Source: Diplonema papillatum
Taxonomy: Eukaryota > Euglenozoa > Diplonemea > Diplonemida > Diplonemidae
Assembly (NCBI GenBank): GCA_030068145.1
Contig: JAPJBO010001056.1
Span: 1-64,000, forward strand
Reading direction: 5' to 3'
Length of the DNA stretch: 64,000 bases
Below the pieces are notes generated by a model, which worked only from the letters and a program-made list of their open reading frames with translations, had not been told where the DNA came from and ran no database searches. The position numbers and the translations under genes were made by a program. Each line of letters opens with the position of its first letter. The stretch's first letter is position 1. Positions 28,522 to 38,461 of this stretch are shown here, one piece after another.

Positions 28522-28623
28522 GTGTGCAGGCCGACCCGGCTGCGCAGCGAGACGCCGTCCAATATGAAGCGCGTGTTGTCTTCCTCCAGGTCGTCGAGAC
28601 TCCACGCGCCGTCGAAGAGGAGG
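28522..28623 (-). pseudogene. Partial exon copy inside the intron
   Basis: Matches exon positions 28,165-28,281 with few substitutions and a net loss of 15 bp around CGTCGAG. It lacks splice sites and a full frame, so it is a non-functional fragment. It lies about 175 bp from the real exon, suggesting a local duplication. Confidence 0.85.
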
Positions 28624-28639
28624 AAATCCCACAAACGAC

Positions 28640-29634
28640 GCAACGGCCACGTTGATAAATGCGTTTACTGGAGAGAACAAGAGGGAGGGCACCCGATAAG
28701 CTCCGGTTCCAAGGTAAACGAAGAGCAGGAGAAGACGAAAAACATCGAGACTGCTATGCGGACCTTTGCAAGCAAGTCGAGATGCGAAACGGCAAAGACT
28801 GCGGGCCAGCAGTGCGTGCGGATCGAGGAAACACGAGATCTGTCACAAGGCGCCGGTGGCTTGGAATTTTCCAAGCGCGTTCGCTCGTTCGTGTGCATGG
28901 TGCTGGAAGGTTTGAGCTACATTACCAGGATGCCCTCGCAAGTTTTGAATGAAACTGCTCGCAAGCAGTTGGACGCTTTCAAGTCCCCTCTGGGACTTGG
29001 CTGCCTTGGGGCGGGATACGTCCTTTACGAAATTCACAAGGGAGCGGTGGCTAATCTAAAGACAGGCGGCAACGTCAGTTGCCGGAGCTCCTTGAAGGTG
29101 TGCAAAGTCGTCGGCTCCCATGTGAAGTTCCTGCGAGACGCAACGGCCCCTTCCGCAGTGGCGAGCAATAGCTTGTTCTGCCCTCCTGCCCTTCACAATG
29201 CATCAATCCTTTCGGTCTGGGTGGAATCTACAGGAAGCACGTCAGGATCAGGAGTCATCTGCTGCGTGGGAACAGGCAGGAAACAGGGGTTTCTGGGGAA
29301 AAGGGGCGGTTCCACCGAAATCGGGTTCCTAGGCGGGTGTCGGCCCAAAAAAACAACTTTTATCTGGTTCCTGGTCCACAAAATGTGGGCACCGCGCCCC
29401 GCTGCACACGGATTCGTTTGCGACAATAAAACTTCGGAGGGAAAAAGACTGCGGGTTTATCCCACTCAAGTAAAAAAAACCGAACCCCCATGCTTTCCCG
29501 AAAAATTACAGTTTTGGCTATTGGAAATCGTTAAGAAGTCTCCCCCCCCCAGTGCTGATGCTAAGGCCCCTAAACTCGGCATCGTTGTCAGCCGGGGGGG
29601 TAGGGGGGGGGGGTCAGTGCTGACACTACCCTGA
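28640..29634 (+). CDS. Unconfirmed open frame inside the intron
   Basis: Part of a 370-codon frame; its first ~35 codons are antisense to the exon copy and cannot be original coding sequence. The middle (about 28,770-29,200) has plausible composition, with hydrophobic stretches such as VRSFVCMVLEGLSYITRMP and GLGCLGAGYVLYEI. The end runs into G-rich repeat. No family is recognised. It may be a decayed gene fragment or chance. Confidence 0.22.
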
Positions 29635-29683
29635 GAGCCCCCAACGACTTTGCAAGGGACCCCCCCCCCCCCCCCCCCCCTTC

Positions 29684-31117
29684 TACAGTGCAGTTGCCTT
29701 GGAGGCTGGGTGGTCGAATTCTCTAAGGTGAAATGGTCAAAATTCCCTGGCAAAAGTGGGCCGGCAAAAAATTTTCAAAGTGTGGTTTTTGGGGTATTTG
29801 CAGTGCAGTCACCGGCCGGTCGAAATGACAAAAAAAAAAATTATTGCTCTCGGATTGACATTCGACCGGTCAAGGCGGTCGAATGTGGACACCGGTCGAA
29901 TTTGACCGGCGCCCGTGTCGATTCGACCGGGCAAAAAAAAAAATTAGAAAAATCTGCCATGGGTAGTGCCTCACAGTAGTAGAAAATGGTGGGAAAACGG
30001 AAAGCTTCGACAAAAGCCAAGGTCACGGGGGCAAGGGCAAGCTTTTGGATTCCCAACTCCGCTCACCAGCTCCCAGATTGCAGTATGTTCGGCTGCAGCC
30101 AGATATACAGAGGCGCACATACAGCAGCACACCCACGAAGGCGCATGCCAAGGTCACGGCAGTCATAATGAGGCCCACCTACAAAACCAAAACAGTGTTC
30201 CATTGCCTCAGGCATCTGAAGACTCCACTGCAACCCCGAAACTCGTCGCTCTGGGCCCATCTTTTGTATTGTGACAGTGAACCTGGGTTGTCGGCCTGTT
30301 CATGGCACTAATGATTCACAAGCGAAGCTACTGGAAAAGTTGTATTACGCCGTCCTACTACTGAAGCAAACTTTGTGAGACTGCCCGTTTCAGCTAAAAC
30401 CCAGAGTTTGAAGGGAACTTTTACTCTAAAACACCACATGTTGTGGTGGTGTGGTGGTTTTCCCTAAGCCAGAAAAAATTTTTTTCTGGCATAGGATGGA
30501 TTTCGACCTGTATTCGCCAGTGCAAAAAAAAGTTGTTGCAAATTCCTGTCCAAAAAAAAAAAAAGTTTTTTCGGAAAGTGACTTGACCGGTCGAGCGGTC
30601 GAGCCTGACTGTACTGGGTATTTGGGCCAAAAAAAAAATTTTTTTTTTCTGACCACCCACCATGGTGACCACCTTAGAGAGTGACAGGTAGCGTCCCCCC
30701 TCCACAGTGAAAATAGCCTGTATATAGGGGGGGGGTCAGATTCTGCCAACGACTCCGCAATCTGGCCGCTTAGGGCCACCCCCACCCAGGGTTAGCAACT
30801 TCGTTTTGGGTCTCCCCCCCCCCCCCCCCACCCCCCCCCCCCCAGGCATCTTGTTAAGAACCATCCATCCATCCATCAGCCGGCTGACCCCCCCCCCCCC
30901 CTCAGGCTATTTTCACTGTGGAGGGGGGAGACGCTACCTGTCACACTCTAAGGTGGTCACCACGGTGGGCGGTCAGAAAAAAAAAATTTTTTTTTGCCCC
31001 AAATACCCCAAATACCACACTTTGGAAAATTTTTGTGGGCCCACTTTTGGCAGGGAATTTTGACCATTTCACCTTAGAGAATTTGACCACCCAGCCTCCA
31101 AGGCAACTGCACTGTAG
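29684..31117. mobile_element. Nested inverted-repeat element, ~1.43 kb
   Basis: Arms of about 113 bp (29,684-29,797 and 31,005-31,117) are inverted copies (CAGTGCAGTTGCCTTGGAGG, TCTCTAAGGTGAAATGG). A C run lies outside the left arm and a G run outside the right arm, mirroring each other. A second inverted pair is nested inside (about 30,615-30,735 and 30,885-31,000). No transposase is seen, so this looks like a foldback or several inserted MITE-like units. A relative of the arm end lies at 57,580-57,620. Confidence 0.7.
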
Positions 31118-31132
31118 GGGGGGGAGGGGGGG

Positions 31133-31320
31133 GTTTGCAAGAACGTGCTTGGAATGGGTATGTGCTCAACACCGCACTGGTCCCGTCTGCGCCGTGTTTC
31201 GGTCCTTTAAGCCACGGACACATAAGGCGGACCATCATCAGCGTGGAACCTGAGTGTCTGCAGACAGGACTGCGGTGTGAGTCTGGTTTGTCAGGCGGCT
31301 GTTCGTAGCTCGTCACAGCC
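31133..31320 (+). repeat. Dispersed repeat, ACGTGCTTGGAAT family, copy 2
   Basis: Starts directly at the right end of the inverted-repeat element. Nearly identical to 31,634-31,790 over about 150 bp. Confidence 0.75.
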
Positions 31321-31633
31321 AGGACCACCCGTGCTACTAGAGCACAGGCGAATCCGTCACGGGGAGAAGGCCCCTACAACCGTGTCTGAGCAATCAGTTA
31401 AAAAAACTCAGGGCACTCGCCCTGATTGTGACTGCGACTCGCTAGACAGCACTGACTTGTCTTCTTTTTACGGTGGCAATCTGCGAAGTAAACTCCGCAG
31501 AGCACAGTGGACATGGGGTTGCCGTGTGCAGCACCAATGGTTGAAGTACCAAAAGGAAAAGAGTGCGAGGAAGTAATCCTGCGTGCTGAGGGCAGCAAGT
31601 CGCGTTACGCGAAGTACCCTACTGGAATGGGGG

Positions 31634-31790
31634 GATTGCAAGAACGTGCTTGGAATGGGTATGTGCTCAACACCGCACTGGTCCCGTCTGCGCCGTGTTT
31701 CGGTCCTTTAAGCCACGGACACATAAGGCGGACCATCATCAGCGTGGAACCTGAGTGTCTGCAGACAGGACTGCGGTGTGAGTCTGGTTT
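31634..31790 (+). repeat. Dispersed repeat, ACGTGCTTGGAAT family, copy 3
   Basis: Direct repeat of 31,133-31,300; diverges after GAGTCTGGTTT. The following CGTGCGTCGTAGCTCTGATT...GCATTTTACGGACTG (31,866-31,930) is shared with 28,421-28,480. Confidence 0.75.
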
Positions 31791-32410
31791 ATCCGGCCAT
31801 CCGGCCAAAGTGGCTGATCCTTAACAAGAGCGCTGCCCCCCCCCTAGAAATGGGTGGTAAGCGGAAAGCCGTGCGTCGTAGCTCTGATTGGCTGGGATAC
31901 TTCTTGACAGAAATGCATTTTACGGACTGTGTGATAGGCGAGGCTAACTTTCAGACCACAACGTATTAGAGTACGGTGTGCAACGCTGGTTTTGCACGTT
32001 GGGTAAAAGCGAGGTGCGTGCGCTGCGGGGATGTTATCTAACCCAACAAAGGCAGAGGTGGTGCTGCCAAGTTCGGAGCAAAAATCGCGCTGCATATCGC
32101 ATGCCGAAGAACTCGCACGAAGCAACACTGCATACAGGGTCACGTGCCACCGTTGAACTGACTGAGGACAGAGAAACCCCCAGCGAAACAACAACCCGGT
32201 TACAAGGCTAAGAAGGCTGCAAAGCCGTGTCCCAAAAAGACAAGCCTCCTTTCAAGACGGAGATCCGCTCCAGCCACGGCTGCTGATGCTGCCAGGTCAG
32301 CACCCAAATCGAACGTCTTCTTTCTGCCGCAATCTTTCTTTCAGCATCATTTTGCCAGTCAAAGATGTTCACCAAGTAGGTTCTTCGCTCTCGGATGCAC
32401 GGTTGCCGAC

Positions 32411-32772
32411 ATGTCGTCAAAAGTGGTCTCGGTCGTGGAAATGCACGGCGTCGTGTGGACGCCGTTCAGCACGGACGCGCTGATCGAGAAGCTGCAAGAC
32501 GTGATACCAGAACACCTTTCCAGGGAAGGGAAGTCTATCGAGTCCATTTCGGACAAGATGGTGAAGTTCTGCTGGAGGACTGGGAAGTTGGCGCCGGTTG
32601 TGCACTTCTGTGTAGGAATAGCCCTCGCAACGGTCTTTGACAGGAACGAAGCGATCGAACACGCGACGCTCGAGCACGTCAAGATGCAATTCTACCAGTT
32701 GCGACGCAGGATTGATGAGCTGTCACTCAACGCGACGTTTACCGCCATGGGCGACACACGATGCGACGGCTG
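32411..32772 (+). CDS. Hypothetical protein exon nested in the intron
   Basis: ATG at 32,411 opens a 121-codon frame with convincing amino-acid balance: a helix-like stretch with DALIEKLQDVIPEHLSREG, then FCVGIALATVFDRNEAIEHATLEH and QFYQLRRRIDEL. The frame would stop at 32,776, but a strong donor GTGAGT begins at 32,773, so it may be a first exon. A basic Lys/Arg/Thr-rich frame with an internal duplication follows downstream (to about 33,050) and could be the next exon. No family recognised. It lies on the strand opposite to the host gene. Confidence 0.38.
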
Positions 32773-33438
32773 GTGAGTGTCATGCGGACGCCGATTCATC
32801 CCATGCTGGGAGAAGAAGCGCAAGCCGAGTACCACGAGCAGACCGGGACGTTGGGGACCGTACGAAGTCGAAGAAGGAGTCCAAAAGCGATGCAAAAACA
32901 CCGACACGGAAGCACGAACTGAGGACGACCAAGCAGACTTCCCAGGGCAGGGGAGAACGCACGGGTCGCGTGACACCGACACGGAAGCACAAGCCGAGGA
33001 CTACTCGCGTTTCCCGGCGTGCCTCTCGGCGCAAACGGGGAAGATAAGTTTGTAACCCGAACAGATTCTGATTCTTTTTTGGATTTCGATCTTGTCGCCC
33101 AGCTACCAGCAACACTTGCAACCGACCACCACGACGAAAGCGCGGCCAAAGAACCTTTCGGGGTCATCTAGCGAAAGCCTGACTCCCCACCTACACAACA
33201 AGAAAAAGGGTTTCGTGAATCGTTTTGCTATGGAATAAATGCGCCACCCGTTGTCAGTGTCGGATCAAAACAGTCTAGGTGTGCGTGCCGTATTCGGGAA
33301 GATGGGCGGTGCTGGGACTTCTTCATTTCCCCGGGGTACGGTTTACAAAAATGTGAAGCGTAGAGTATTCGTCGTGGCCAGGCAAGCAGGCAAGCTTCCT
33401 TTTCCAAGCAGAAACAAGAACATGAAAAAATACCGCAC

Positions 33439-33966
33439 CTGGGCTCGCGTGTAGGCTCAGGTCCTGGTTGAGAACGACCTGCACGACCTCCGAGTGGTCG
33501 CCTTGCAGCTGGAACAGCGTCATGCGGCGCTGCCGAACGGCAAGGTCCGCGGTGATCTGCACCCACAGCGAGACGGACAGCCGGTCTACGCAGCCGCCGA
33601 TGCCGGGGAGGCCGGCGAATTGTAGGTAGGCGCCCTCGCCCAGGCGCGGGTAGAGCCCCGTGCCCCCGTGGCCCTGCTTGTGCCGCAGCGACGTCTGTCC
33701 CGGCGGCCCGCTGCAGCTGGTGCGCCGCGGCGGCTTCGGGCGGCCGAGGCTGGGCGGCGGCTGCTGCTGCTGCTGCGGCGGCGGCGGCGGGGCGCCGCCG
33801 GCGGTGGTGTGCTCTACCGCGTACGGGATCTCGTCGAAGCTCAGCTTCGGGGCCGCGGCCTTCAGGCCCGCGTCGCCCGCGCTGGCCCGGCGGTGCGTGA
33901 CGACGATGCTCCGCTTCGGCAGCAGCCCGTACGGCCGCGCGCCTCCTTCGGAGCTCCTGCGGATCT
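33439..33966 (-). CDS. Laminin-G/ConA-like protein, upstream exon
   Basis: A 528-bp exon with acceptor CTTCGCAG at 33,967 and donor AG|GTGCGG at 33,438, both in phase 1. It encodes a Ser/Arg-rich start, a proline- and glutamine-rich linker (PPPPPQQQQQPPP, about residues 75-90) and then the opening strands of a ConA-like fold (YLQFAGLPGI, LSVSLWVQI, MTLFQLQGD). The fold is completed in the exon at 28,348, which supports the gene model independently of the splice sites. The acceptor choice is less certain than the donor. Confidence 0.6.
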
Positions 33967-34237
33967 CTGCGAAGGAACCCCGCAGGCTGCTCTGTGCGGA
34001 AAGTCTGTGTGTGCGGGTCAATTGCTGCGTGAAACCAAGCGGACTGCCCTTCAACTACCGTTCCCAGACCTTCCGTTGCCACCTACGCCGGTTACAAACC
34101 CGACCCAAGGTATCAGTGGATAAGCCCATATCGACCCTGTGGCAGAAACCCCGGAATAAATCTGTAAGCGTCCCGTCGGAATAGGGTTGAATTCGAGTTC
34201 TGAGAAGTTTTAGGAGAGAGGGAGAGAGAGAGAGAGA

Positions 34238-34330
34238 CGAGTTAGAGCGCAGGGACCATCTCTCCGGGGAGTATCCGGTCGCCCCACTACTGTCCCGTAC
34301 TACTACGGCGGGCGTAAGTCGATACGTCGT
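34238..34330. repeat. Dispersed repeat, AG-led family, copy 4
   Basis: AG tract, CGAGTTAGAGCGCAGGG, TCTCCGGGGAGTATCCGG and CTACGGCGGGCGTAAGTCG. Lies between two presumed exons of the laminin-G gene. Confidence 0.7.
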
Positions 34331-34534
34331 GGGCGCGGAGCGAGCCCAGTCAAAGATGATTGTTGCACCGATGGTGGCGCAGCCGGGGGCGTTCTGACTG
34401 AGCGGACGAGACCACCAGAAGTTTTATAGTCTCCGGGCTAAGTCCGCGCCAGCGTCGACGGGCGCAGCACGGGGAAGACGGCGGCGAAGCGCCGTTATAC
34501 AAAAGAAAAAGACAGAAACGCGTTCATACTGCGC

Positions 34535-35045
34535 CAGAAAGGAAGAACGCCTCCGCTCCAACCTGGGGCCGGCGACCGAGGTCGTCGAGGCGGCGGTGCT
34601 GAGCGCAGAAGGCGACGCGAAAAAGGAACGCGCCGCCGACAGCGGGCGCCGCGGGGCGTCCGGGGCGCGCGGGGTGGCAGCGGACGGCATCGGTTCGTTG
34701 CGGGGCGTCGCCGGGGCCGCATCGGTGTCAACGGGTTGCAGCACGGGGAAGACGGCGGCTGCAACTTCAGCCAGCTGGCTGTCTGTGCACCCGCCCTCGA
34801 AGGCGTAGAGGGCGACCGCCGAGTCGACCCGCCGGCGCACGTTTTCGGCGATCTGCTGCGCGAGGGACCGCGTCGCGCGGGCCAGGTCTGGGCACACTTC
34901 GTCGACTTCCAGCGCCGCCGCGCCTTCCCGGCGCCTCTTCTCCGGCCCGCCGCGGCCCTTCCTCGCGGACGGCAAAGGGTCTCGCACGGAGATTGTCGTC
35001 TGCGTTGCGTGCACGTCCGCCCCACCTTCGCAGGGTACCGTGCAA
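34535..35045 (-). CDS. Probable further upstream exon of the laminin-G gene
   Basis: A minus-strand frame with good coding character: an acidic/Ala-rich helix (LEVDEVCPDLARATRSLAQQIAENVRRRVDSAVALYAFEG), then a Pro/Ala/Ser-rich linker with PRRPLSAARSFF and PRLERRRSSFLAQ. Candidate donors lie near 34,523-34,547, none giving an obvious phase match to the exon at 33,966, so boundaries are approximate and linkage is inferred from strand and position. Part of this exon is the source of the tandem copies to its right. Confidence 0.45.
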
Positions 35046-36593
35046 ATATAAGGCATGCTATGGTATACTCCCTGCCACCCGCTGGGGTGGCGCTGGGTCC
35101 CTTGTCCTTTTGTTTTGTGTTTGCGCGTTTGGCGATACCGTCGATCCCGAAGGACGATCAGTTTGGTGTCTTGCGACCTTTGGTTGCCTTTTTGGGGTTT
35201 AGAGATCCGGTGTTTTAGAGCCTCCAGTTGACCATTAAGGCCGGGAGTCGGGTAGTAAAAGGGATGTAGACATAGTTCCTATTGCAGACTTTAACGTCAG
35301 CTTGCCAATATTCTAACTAATGAGGTCGCCCCCCTCAAAGGCGTAGAGGGCGACCGCCGAGTCGACCCGCCGGTGCACGTTTTCGGCGATCTGCTGCGCG
35401 AGGGACCGCGTCGCGCGGGCCAGGTCTGGGCACACTTCGTCGACTTCCAGCGCCGCCGCGCCTTCCCGGCGCCTCTTCTCTGGCCCGCCGCGGCCCTTCC
35501 TCGCGGACGGCAAAAGGTCTCGCATGGAGATTGTCGTCTGCGTTGCGCGTCCGCCCCACCTTCGCAGGGTACCGTGCAAATATAAGGCATGCTATGGTAT
35601 ACTCCCTGCCACCCGCTGGGGTGGAGCTGGGTCCCTTGTCCTTTTGTTTTGTGTTTGCGCGTTTGGTGATACCGTCGATCCCGAAGGACGATCAGTTTGG
35701 TGTCTTGCGACCTTTGGTTGCTTTTTTGGGGTTTAGAGATCCGGTGTTTTAGAGCCTCCGGTTGACCATTAAGACCGGGAGTTGGGTAGTAAAAGGGATG
35801 TAGACATAGTTCCTATTGCAGACTTTAACGTCAGCTTGCCAATATTCTAACTAATGAGGTCGCCCCCCTCAAAGGCGTAGAGGGCGACCGCCGAACCGAC
35901 CCGCCGGTGCACGTTTTCGGCGATCTGCTGCGCGAGGGACCGCGTCGCGCGGGCCAGGTCTGGGCACACTTCGTCAACTTCCAGCGCCGCTGCGCCTTCC
36001 CGGCGCCTCTTCTCCGGCGCGCCGCTTGCGACCTTTGATTGTTTTTGGGGGGTTTAGAGGTCCGGTGTTTTAGAGCCTCCGGTTGACCATTAAGGCCGGG
36101 AGTCGGGTAGTAAAAGGGATGTAGACATAGTTCCTATAGCAGACTTTAACGTCAGCTTTCCAGAATCTGACTAATGAGGTCGCCCCCCTCAAAGGCGTAG
36201 AGGGCGACCGCCGAGTCGACCCGCCGGTGCACGTTTTCGGCGATCTGCTGCGCGAGGGACCGCGTCGCGCGGGCCAGGTCTGGGCACACTTCGTCAACTT
36301 CCAACGCCGCCGCGCCTTCCCGGCGCCTCTTCTCCGGCCCGCCGCGGCCCTTCCTCGCGGACGGCAAAAGGTCTCGCACGGAGATTGTCGTCTGCGTTGC
36401 GTGCACGTCCGCCCCACCTTCGCAGGGTACCGTGCAAATATAAGGCATGCTATGGTATACTCCCTGCCACCCGCTGGGGTGGCGCTGGGTCTTTTTGTTT
36501 TGTGTTTGCGCGTTTGGCGATACCGTCGATCCCGAAGTACGATCAGTTTGGTGTCTTGCGACCTTTGTTTGTTTTGTTGGGGTTTGTTGGACC

Positions 36594-36675
36594 GGAAATA
36601 TGTTGGACCGGACAAAAGTTGGACCGCGCGACGACCAAAACAGTTGGACCATTTTGTCCGGTCCAACATATTTCC
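36594..36675. mobile_element. 82-bp foldback element, copy 1
   Basis: Perfect 24-bp terminal inverted repeat (36,594-36,617 and 36,652-36,675) containing GTTGGACCGGACAAAA. Interior repeats GTTGGACC. No target duplication is visible. Confidence 0.85.
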
Positions 36676-36750
36676 GCCCAGGCACGTTTTCACTTAGGCG
36701 CAGAGAAGTAGCTTCATATACCCAATGTTAACCCCATACTTCATCCCTTT

Positions 36751-36968
36751 TTGTTCTTCGCTTACACCACCGTGTGTTGTTTTCTCACTCAGGATTTTTT
36801 GACCTGTTGTGTTTGTGTGATTTGTCGTGTAGGGGTAGACCCGCATGACCTCACGTCCGTTCAACACGTGGTTCGGTAGTTACAGCACTTGGGATCCCTT
36901 CTGTTCTTTGTCGGGCAGCATCGTCGAGCATTTCCTTTCAAGCTGGCGCTTATGTAAAAAAAAAAAAA
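36751..36968 (+). mobile_element. SINE-like element, family 1, copy D (5' truncated)
   Basis: Lacks the head but has TTGTTCTTCGCTTACACC, GACCTCACGTCCG and the tail GCATTTCCTTTCAAGC with a pure 12-base A run. 5' truncation plus A tail is typical of LINE-type retroposition. Confidence 0.75.
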
Positions 36969-37208
36969 CTATAGTTATAGCCAGCGGCCGTTGGTGTCGT
37001 GGGGGGGCGGCGGTAGTGGGTGGTCATGTGGTGGGAGGTCGTGGAGGTAGTGCAGTGGGTGGGTGGTGCGGTGGGCAGTGGTGGTGGTGGGTGTGTTGTA
37101 GGCAGTGCAGTGGGTGGGGATGATGCTACAGTACGACCTCTGGATCATGGGTCTAGCAACGTACACCCTCAATTTTGGGCAATACTGGCCCAATAGCTTG
37201 GCAAATTT

Positions 37209-37225
37209 TCCGCGCCTGCGGCGCT
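37209..37225 (-). repeat. GC hairpin element, copy 4
   Basis: TTTCCGCGCCTGCGGCGC, the reverse complement of the copies at 12.0-12.3 kb. Followed by short phrases (GTGGGCAGTAGTGACAAC) that recur after copy 5. Confidence 0.7.
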
Positions 37226-37405
37226 GGCATTTTTGGCTTGTGTAATACACATGTTTCGTGTCGTGTTGCCAAGAAGACTGCTGCTCTCTGTGGTGGGCAG
37301 TAGTGACAACCACAAAGAGGAGCACCCTGCAGAGTGCATAAGTGCGCACTTGACTCGCATCAACTTTGCCGCAGTCCCTGTGGACTACAAAGCGGCAATA
37401 TCAAT

Positions 37406-37425
37406 TTTTCCGCGCCTGCGGCGCT
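37406..37425 (-). repeat. GC hairpin element, copy 5
   Basis: Same inverted orientation as copy 4; about 198 bp apart, with GGACAGTAGCGACAACTATA downstream echoing copy 4's surroundings. Confidence 0.7.
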
Positions 37426-37859
37426 GGTCTTGACGTGTGTAGTGTTAGCCGCCCTGCTGTCGCAGAAAACCGCTAAGCGGCACTCGCCTTCTTCGCATGG
37501 TTCTTTTGCTTCCCGAAGGACAGCCTCTGTGGTGGACAGTAGCGACAACTATAAGTTAGCTCACATCAAAGTTGCCACAGTCTCTGTGGGCTACAAAGCG
37601 GTTAGCAATTCTTGCTGTGTTGCTACCTTCCATGAGCAAAACCCACCTGCACGCGCCGCATTTTGTCCGAACACCCCCCAACACAGTGTCAGTCTGAGCT
37701 CCACACACACAAAGTGCCCCGAGGACCCTGAAAAGCGCTCTGTACAACATTTGGTAGGATTTTACGTGGGGCCCAGAGCCCAAGCTACTTCCCTGCTTAG
37801 GCGGGGTTGAAAAAAAAAAATCCATGTCAAACGGTCCGGAGGACGACAGGTAAGCACAG

Positions 37860-38333
37860 ATGGAAGAATCCGGGCGCTTCATTCGGCGCTGTGCCGAGCG
37901 TTTACGCGACCACGAGGTGCGGAAACGTCTATCAGAAGTAACGCCACCGAGCTGTATGCGCGCACAGACTTTCACAAAACTACGAAAGTTACATGGCACA
38001 ACTGACTTGTTGCAGGCCATCGTACGCCGAGGCATCATGCCCTACGGTACGAAGGTCAAATGTAGAGTGCCCGGGTGTGACGAAACAGCTACATCAGACC
38101 ACGTCCTGACGATAAACGACGACACCCACCTCCGCCACTATCCTGACTCAGCCGACCTACGCAACATAAGCAGCTCCACCCTCACGCGTTGGCAAATACT
38201 CGACGGCTTCGCCGCCTGCGACCCCAATATCATGCGGGCCGTAAGCGAACGCGTACGCTATCAAGAGCCAGGAGGCAAAGCAGCTGAATGGGCAACCTGG
38301 CTTATTCATGAACTCAAGACGCGCTCCGGATAG
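37860..38333 (+). CDS. Unknown 157-residue protein upstream of the transposase
   Basis: ATG at 37,860 to a stop at 38,333. The protein is basic and helix-rich, with a CRVPGCDETATSDHV segment (Cys-x4-Cys-x7-His) that resembles zinc-binding knuckles near the C-terminus of some retrotransposon proteins. The similarity is loose and I assign no function. It lies 129 bp before the transposase frame, on the same strand, inside the inserted segment, so it may belong to the same or a neighbouring element. Confidence 0.4.
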   Translation: MEESGRFIRRCAERLRDHEVRKRLSEVTPPSCMRAQTFTKLRKLHGTTDLLQAIVRRGIMPYGTKVKCRVPGCDETATSDHVLTINDDTHLRHYPDSADLRNISSSTLTRWQILDGFAACDPNIMRAVSERVRYQEPGGKAAEWATWLIHELKTRSG

Positions 38334-38461
38334 ACAGGAGGAAGACAGGACGACGACGACTACTCACTCCCACCGCCACCCTTTTTTTCACCCCCAAAAC
38401 TCCCCGAGCAGAACAAAACCAAACAAAAAGAAAGGTCGCAAGACACCAATCTGAACGTCAT

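Larger units (their letters stand above)
28349..33438 (-). other. Large intron (5.1 kb) of the laminin-G gene
   Basis: Inferred from the split ConA-like fold: donor AG|GTGCGG at 33,438 and acceptor TTCTCAG at 28,349, both phase 1. It contains a damaged copy of part of the following exon, a nested inverted-repeat element, two copies of a dispersed repeat and at least one plausible plus-strand frame. Confidence 0.65.
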
